Assembly (NCBI GenBank): GCA_019426215.1 | Contig: CM033401.1 | Span: forward strand, 11,971,134-12,035,133 | Length of the DNA: 64,000 nt | Direction of reading: 5' to 3' | Source: Buddleja alternifolia | Taxonomy: Eukaryota; Streptophyta; Magnoliopsida; Lamiales; Scrophulariaceae | Shown: one piece after another, positions 59,545-64,000 of the stretch | How the letters are laid out: each line of letters starts with the position of its first letter | How positions within the stretch are numbered: position 1 is the first letter of the stretch | Position numbers and translations under genes: made by a program | Notes under the pieces: generated by a model | What the model was told of the DNA's origin: nothing | Seen by the model: the letters and a program-made list of their open reading frames with translations, nothing else | Database searches by the model: none

Positions 59545-60130
59545 TTACAGTTAATAACTTCTGTAGTCCCTAAGTTCATGGAATGTGTCATATTCGTCAT
59601 TCAAGTAATGAAAATGACACATTCATCCCCTAGTAAAAATTTGTTCCATTGTGGTCTTCAAACACAAATTCCGGCGTGTTTTAATTTTTGTTAAACCATC
59701 ATTTGACTTGAGTATGCAACTTACCAGGGGTAATTTTATCTTTTTATCTATGTCATTTTTATTTTATTCATTTACCAGTTTTCACCAATTTAAATTTTTT
59801 TTCTCTTTCCTCTATTAGTATTTTTATTTATTTCTTGTTTTAATTATCTTCTTCCCCATATTTCAAGCGCCCTTCCAACCAGCACCCCTTGAACCCAAAT
59901 CGCCCGACCACATCACCAGCAATTCTTACAATCATTGGAATTTTTACCAGATCGACAATTGTATGTTCTGATTAGCGTCTACGAAATTTGAATATTTTGT
60001 AATTACAATAATCTACTACCAAGTGAAAAGATCATCCCGAAATTTATATTTGAGGAAACAAACATGACACTTTTATCATTTGGGAGACGAATCTTGAGGG
60101 ACTATAAAAGTTATTAACCTATTTTGTAAT
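59545..60130. mobile_element. Inverted-repeat element (MITE-like)
   Basis: The left end TTACAGTTAATAACTTCTGT then AGTCCCT pairs with the right end, on the minus strand TTACAAAATAGGTTAATAAC then TTTTATAGTCCCT. Inner motifs (GTGTCATATTCGTC and GTGTCATGTTTG) continue the pairing. Interior non-coding. No target duplication confirmed, so the limits are approximate. Confidence 0.6.
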
Positions 60131-60963
60131 AAATAATTTGAAATGAGATGCTAGAATGCAGCTATAAATGTTCACATGCATCGAGCATGGCAAGTTTGTT
60201 AGTTGATTTTTCCTACAACTCATACAGTCGAGATATTGGTGTTTAAAGGACTAATTTAATAATTTTGGTTAGCATTTTCCACGTTGTACAGCTATGACCA
60301 ATTAGTAGCACCATAACAACTTAGTCTGGTTTGACCTTTTTTTACATAATTTCGATTGTACTGTCATGCTTTGGAAAATATTATTTGATAAAGTTGAAAA
60401 TTCAAGCGTTATCTGTAATAAATTTTACAAAAATCAGTTCTTTTATAATTAATTATACAACAGTTAGCCCAAACTCACCTGTATCAATTTCTGATTTTTG
60501 AATTTCTTAAATTCAACTGGTTTTTAGAAATGGGATTGATATGCATCACGGAATTCAACCATCCCAAATCAAATTTGTGCTGCCTCAACCTATCCGATGC
60601 TCGTTTGTCACACTAAATAATGAAATCAAAAATATTAAATCCTCACTCTAACTATACTTATATTAGTATATATATTACTACCTTTCCATTTCAATAACCC
60701 CATAAGAACAAAGGAGACTAACCATCTACTTATAAACTTCAAGACAAAATGAAAAGTGAAAAAATTACACACAATTTATTGATAAGTCCCTAAGAAAATA
60801 CTACGAAAAAAGAACAAAAAAAAAAAATTCAATTCAATTTTTTTCATACTCATATCAAAATGTATCAATTTTTTTTCTTTATCCACCTCTCAACTAATGA
60901 ACCAATTTGCCTTTTACAAAAATGTATACACTAAACAAAAAATGTAAAAAAACAAACATAACC
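60131..60963. other. Intergenic region downstream of the ATL gene
   Basis: No gene. A minus-strand AATAAA (60775-60780) lies about 185 bases after the ATL stop codon and could serve as its polyadenylation signal. Confidence 0.45.
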
Positions 60964-62364
60964 TTAAACATTGCTAGAAAATGAAGATTGATGATGAACA
61001 ACCTTATTCTGCTTCCCCATAATCCACAACAGAGTCCTCCTAGCAAAAGAAGGTGTATGATTTATTTCACAATCCAAACTATTACAACTTTGTATCTCCT
61101 CATCAAATCCAATTTCACTCCTTCCATTCTCCCACCTACTCATGTCGATCTCCGAAATCGTCCTCCTACCGTTTTTCCCCTTCGCCTCATCGGCTCCCAC
61201 AGGAAACCGAAACGAAAACGCCCTTCTCGACGACTCCACTTCCGCTCCATTAGCCTTATCCTTCTTCCCCCTTAGCCAAATCTTCGAAACCGAAAAACTC
61301 TCCCTCTTACTACTCCTACCAAAAATACCCTTCTCAACATCCCTTTGAACTTTACAAGCTTCCAAGCCATTGAATTTGAACTCTCGTGTTGAATCACATC
61401 CACATTCAGACATAGCTAACCTATGACCTGGTGTCAAAGGTTGTTTCTTGCTACTAGATTGTTTCTTTGTAGTAATAATTGGAACTTGTAAAGATGTATT
61501 CTCATCCATTACATAAGCAAATGAGCCCATTGAAAAACACCTTCTTGCATCAACATTATTATCATTATTTTCTTCACTATTACTATTACTATTATTATTA
61601 TTACTCCCTTCTTCACCTCCATTATTATCAACATTTTTAAATTTCCCAAGCTTCACTGATAACACAATTTTCTTCTGATTCTCATCCTCTTTTTCTTGAA
61701 TTTCACCTGAATTTTGCCCTGGATCTGTGACAAAATCTTCACAATTCTCTCTCTCTGAAACAATCTCTCTAGAACTCTGACTGCCAGACTCAAGAACAAG
61801 CACTAGAGGGGAGAAATTGCTATTACCAGGGAAATCAGACAGCAAACTAGCTCTACAAAGAGGGCAAGTGGAGTGTGACAATAGCCAAGTGTCAATACAA
61901 TCCATGTGAAAGGCATGGCTACACTTGGGCAACAATCTAAGCTTATCTTCACCCTCAAATTCACACAAACAAACAGCACAATCAAAAGGGTCCTTCACAC
62001 CTATAATGGCTTTGTAATTGAACACAGGGAGGGTGTCTATAAATGACTGATCTACCCCTGAGTCATGCAAGTGAAAAAGCTGCTGCAACTGCCCTTGAAG
62101 GGCAGTTGCATTATCCATTTCATCAGGGTCCCTATTTGAGGGCCTCAATAGGAATCTAACAAGAAGATGAAGTAAACCAGAGATAAAGAAGATTATTGCA
62201 AGGATTATAATGATTAGAAGTATGCTTGGGCTAACCTTGTTGTTCAAACTGAAACCAGAACTTGATTGAGGTTGAGGAGGTGGAGGAGAGAGAAACATGA
62301 AGTATGGCTGTTGGGCAGGAGAGAGAAAGCTTTTTTCTTTCATTTCAGCCAGAACCCAATTCAT
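60964..62364 (-). CDS. ATL13/ATL46-like RING-H2 membrane E3 ubiquitin ligase
   Basis: Intronless, 466 residues from this start. N-terminus MNWVLAEMKEKSFLSP, Pro-rich stretch 27-33, a transmembrane helix near 47-70 (SILLIIIILAIIFFISGLLH), the ATL GLD motif at 103-116 (GVDQSFIDTLPVFN), then a RING-H2 finger: Cys129, Cys132, Cys148, His150, His153, Cys156, Cys167, Cys170 with spacing 2-15-1-2-2-10-2, all ligands present. The C-terminal tail has an Asn/Ser-rich run (about 250-272) and RRCFSMGSFAYVMDE at 274-288, conserved in the ATL13/46/47 subgroup. These transfer ubiquitin at membranes; substrates are unknown here. An ATG 30 bases upstream (62394) is in frame, but the TATA box at 62406-62414 would place the cap site after it, so 62364 is preferred. 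Confidence 0.95.
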   Translation of the reverse strand: MNWVLAEMKEKSFLSPAQQPYFMFLSPPPPQPQSSSGFSLNNKVSPSILLIIIILAIIFFISGLLHLLVRFLLRPSNRDPDEMDNATALQGQLQQLFHLHDSGVDQSFIDTLPVFNYKAIIGVKDPFDCAVCLCEFEGEDKLRLLPKCSHAFHMDCIDTWLLSHSTCPLCRASLLSDFPGNSNFSPLVLVLESGSQSSREIVSERENCEDFVTDPGQNSGEIQEKEDENQKKIVLSVKLGKFKNVDNNGGEEGSNNNNSNSNSEENNDNNVDARRCFSMGSFAYVMDENTSLQVPIITTKKQSSSKKQPLTPGHRLAMSECGCDSTREFKFNGLEACKVQRDVEKGIFGRSSKRESFSVSKIWLRGKKDKANGAEVESSRRAFSFRFPVGADEAKGKNGRRTISEIDMSRWENGRSEIGFDEEIQSCNSLDCEINHTPSFARRTLLWIMGKQNKVVHHQSSFSSNV

Positions 62365-62602
62365 AGTTTTGTGAAAAAGATGGAAAAAATTCACAAAGAT
62401 TCAATCTTTATATACTAAAATGTAGAGAGATATAATCAGGGCTTGTGATATAGAGGTGAGAGAAACATGAAATGTGGGTGTTGGGGATGAGAGAGAAAGC
62501 TTTTTTCTTTCATTTCAGCAAAAACCCAATTCTTATTTTTGTGAAAAAGAAGGAAAGAGTGGCAAAGATTCAATCTTTATACTAGATGTAGTGAGATATA
62601 AT
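62288..62602. repeat. Tandem duplication of the ATL promoter and first codons
   Basis: Two copies of about 150-170 bases (62288-62440 and 62459-62602) share GAGAGAAACATGAA, GAGAGAAAGCTTTTTTCTTT then CATTTCAGC, ACCCAATTC, TTTTGTGAAAAAGA, CAAAGATTCAATCTTTATA and GAGATATAAT. The outer copy has AAG in place of the ATG at the first codon but otherwise reads NWVFAEMKEKSFLSH in the same frame, before a stop. Confidence 0.88.
62406..62414 (-). promoter_or_regulatory. TATA box of the ATL gene
   Basis: Minus-strand TATATAAAG, about 45-50 bases upstream of the preferred ATG. The usual 25-35 base spacing puts transcription start near 62380. A second TATAAAG lies about 170 bases upstream in the duplicated segment (near 62575). 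Confidence 0.6.
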
Positions 62603-64000
62603 TGATAAAAGAGTGAGGGGCATAATGGTCATTTTGCAACTGGAGGAAGAAACCTGCAAGGTCAAATTTACAGGGGAGGGGGAGAGAAGTAAATGTGATC
62701 TCAGAGAAGGTGAGAAGATTTTGAATTTTGATGCATTAAATTATAGCAGTAGGTCACCATTATTATGGGGGACTAAATTTGGCCATGAAAATGGCACTCA
62801 AATCTAATATTTAAATAAAATAAATAAAAGTAATTAGAGCAGGTGATATAATTTAAGATTTCAACACTTTCTGAGTTGACTTGGAAGAACCCCATTTCAC
62901 TAACCCCAATACACATTTAAGTCTCCTATATAATTAAATAAAACTAATCTTGAGCAGTAAAAAATTATTATATATTTAATAATATTGCTTAATTAGTTTT
63001 AATATTGTTTATTGTAATAAGTGTGAACTGTTTTGCTTTCCCATCTTGATCATCAAATTCTTGTTTTGGAGCTTCTATTCTATTCCTTTTTGTTATCTGA
63101 TTGTATGAAAGGCCCTTTTTGTGGTAAAGACAAATTACATAGCAGAAAGTCAAAGCTATAGGTAGAGGTGAAAAAAATATTTTGAAGGTTTTGGGGGTCA
63201 ATGTGAGTGTTAGTGGGAGTGGGACCCCTGTAGTCTTGGAAGTGACAAATTTTTGCACTTTTGTATGGTAATGGCCTCTTGGATTTGTACGCAACTTTTT
63301 GTGCAGTCAGTAATTGAAACAAAAACCCACATTTAAGAAGGTTCTCTCTTCTATGTCTCCTTTCAAGCAATAATATATATATATACACACAAACACATTA
63401 TATAGGCCAAGTTTATTGATAGTCTCCAACTCGTTCCACTTTAGTCCCTCGTTCCACTTTAGTCCCTCAAATCTAAAATGCATTGGAATAATCATTCAGC
63501 TTTCAAAACTGGCTCAATACGGTACTTAGGTCAAAATTCTGTTAAGAATTGATTGAATATTCCCTCATGTAAGGGCAAAATCAGAAGAAAACAAATCATC
63601 TTCAGTCAATTTCTAACGGATTTGTGATCTCATGGATTAAAGTAAGATAATGTTAGAAACTGAGGTATCATCATAGCGCATTTTAAACTTTAGAGACAAA
63701 TGTGGAACAAAAGTAAAACTTAAGGAACTACTGCTAATATTTGGTATATGTTATATATATCACTATTAAATGTTAATTAATAAAAAGAGTGTTGAAAATA
63801 TAACATAAGAAAATAAAAAAAATGTACTTATATTATATCACAATAGTTCCATATTATAATAAACATATTAACTATTTCAAAGTATTTATATTTTAAATTT
63901 TATAGGATAATATTGTAATTTGAAAAGTATACGAATAATTGCTATATAAAATAATTAAACGACATTATTCGTATAAAATTCAGGCATCATATTTCCTTTA
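62603..64000. other. Region upstream of the ATL gene
   Basis: No other gene found. Around 63430-63730 a segment with TTTAGTCCCTC (twice, as a 21-base direct repeat near 63433-63468) on the left and GGAACAAAAGTAAAACTTAA on the right may be another inverted-repeat MITE. A (TA)n run is at 63370-63383. Confidence 0.4.

Noticed and set aside
60988..61348. Plus-strand frames of 66-95 codons across the ATL gene
   Set aside because: Antisense shadows of the well-supported ATL coding sequence.

Overview
This is a nuclear segment of a flowering-plant genome, almost certainly a dicot. The evidence is AT-rich spacer DNA, GT-AG introns, a single-exon ATL-type RING-H2 gene, two EG45/plant-natriuretic-peptide genes and a transposable-element spectrum typical of angiosperms (CACTA, hAT, Mutator, Stowaway-like MITEs, Ty3 and Copia-type LTR elements, L1-type LINEs, SINE-like repeats). 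Nothing looks prokaryotic, plastid or viral. I cannot name the species from sequence alone.

Only three protein-coding genes are well supported, all on the minus strand. Two are tandem paralogues encoding secreted 132-residue EG45-domain proteins (24848-25780 and 28328-29898). The third is an ATL13/ATL46-like membrane RING-H2 ubiquitin ligase (60964-62364). Everything else is mobile DNA, its remains, or unrecognised AT-rich spacer.

Layout. 1-8.1 kb: AT-rich spacer with a SINE-like tail and a GC-rich fold-back island (3.86-4.33 kb). 8.1-11.2 kb: a complete non-autonomous CACTA element with subterminal repeats, a 30-bp minisatellite and a captured LTR fragment. 11.2-14.8 kb: an old LTR split by a younger solo LTR with perfect target duplication. 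17.3-18.1 kb: a LINE ORF2 remnant. 19.3-22.0 kb: two Mutator-like terminal-inverted-repeat elements, one with a perfect 9-bp target duplication. 22.4-23.7 kb: a LINE 3' end broken by an insertion. 24.3-30.3 kb: the EG45 tandem duplication, with LTR-like debris between the copies. 33.1-46.0 kb: a tandem array of deleted Ty3-type elements sharing LTRs, itself riddled with two solo LTRs, two hAT elements and a LINE. 48.4-49.3 kb: a roughly 400-bp direct repeat. 49.97-56.92 kb: a Ty3 element with two 723-bp LTRs that has lost integrase. 57.0-60.1 kb: a hAT element, a hairpin MITE, a SINE and another inverted-repeat element. 60.9-64 kb: the ATL gene and its upstream region, including a small tandem duplication over the promoter and first codons.

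The genes do not form an operon or cluster with a joint pathway. The EG45 pair is a local duplication whose second exon has stayed identical, probably by gene conversion. I found no convincing novel molecular system. The most informative features are the structure of the Ty3 array, the conversion tract and the duplicated 5' end of the ATL gene.
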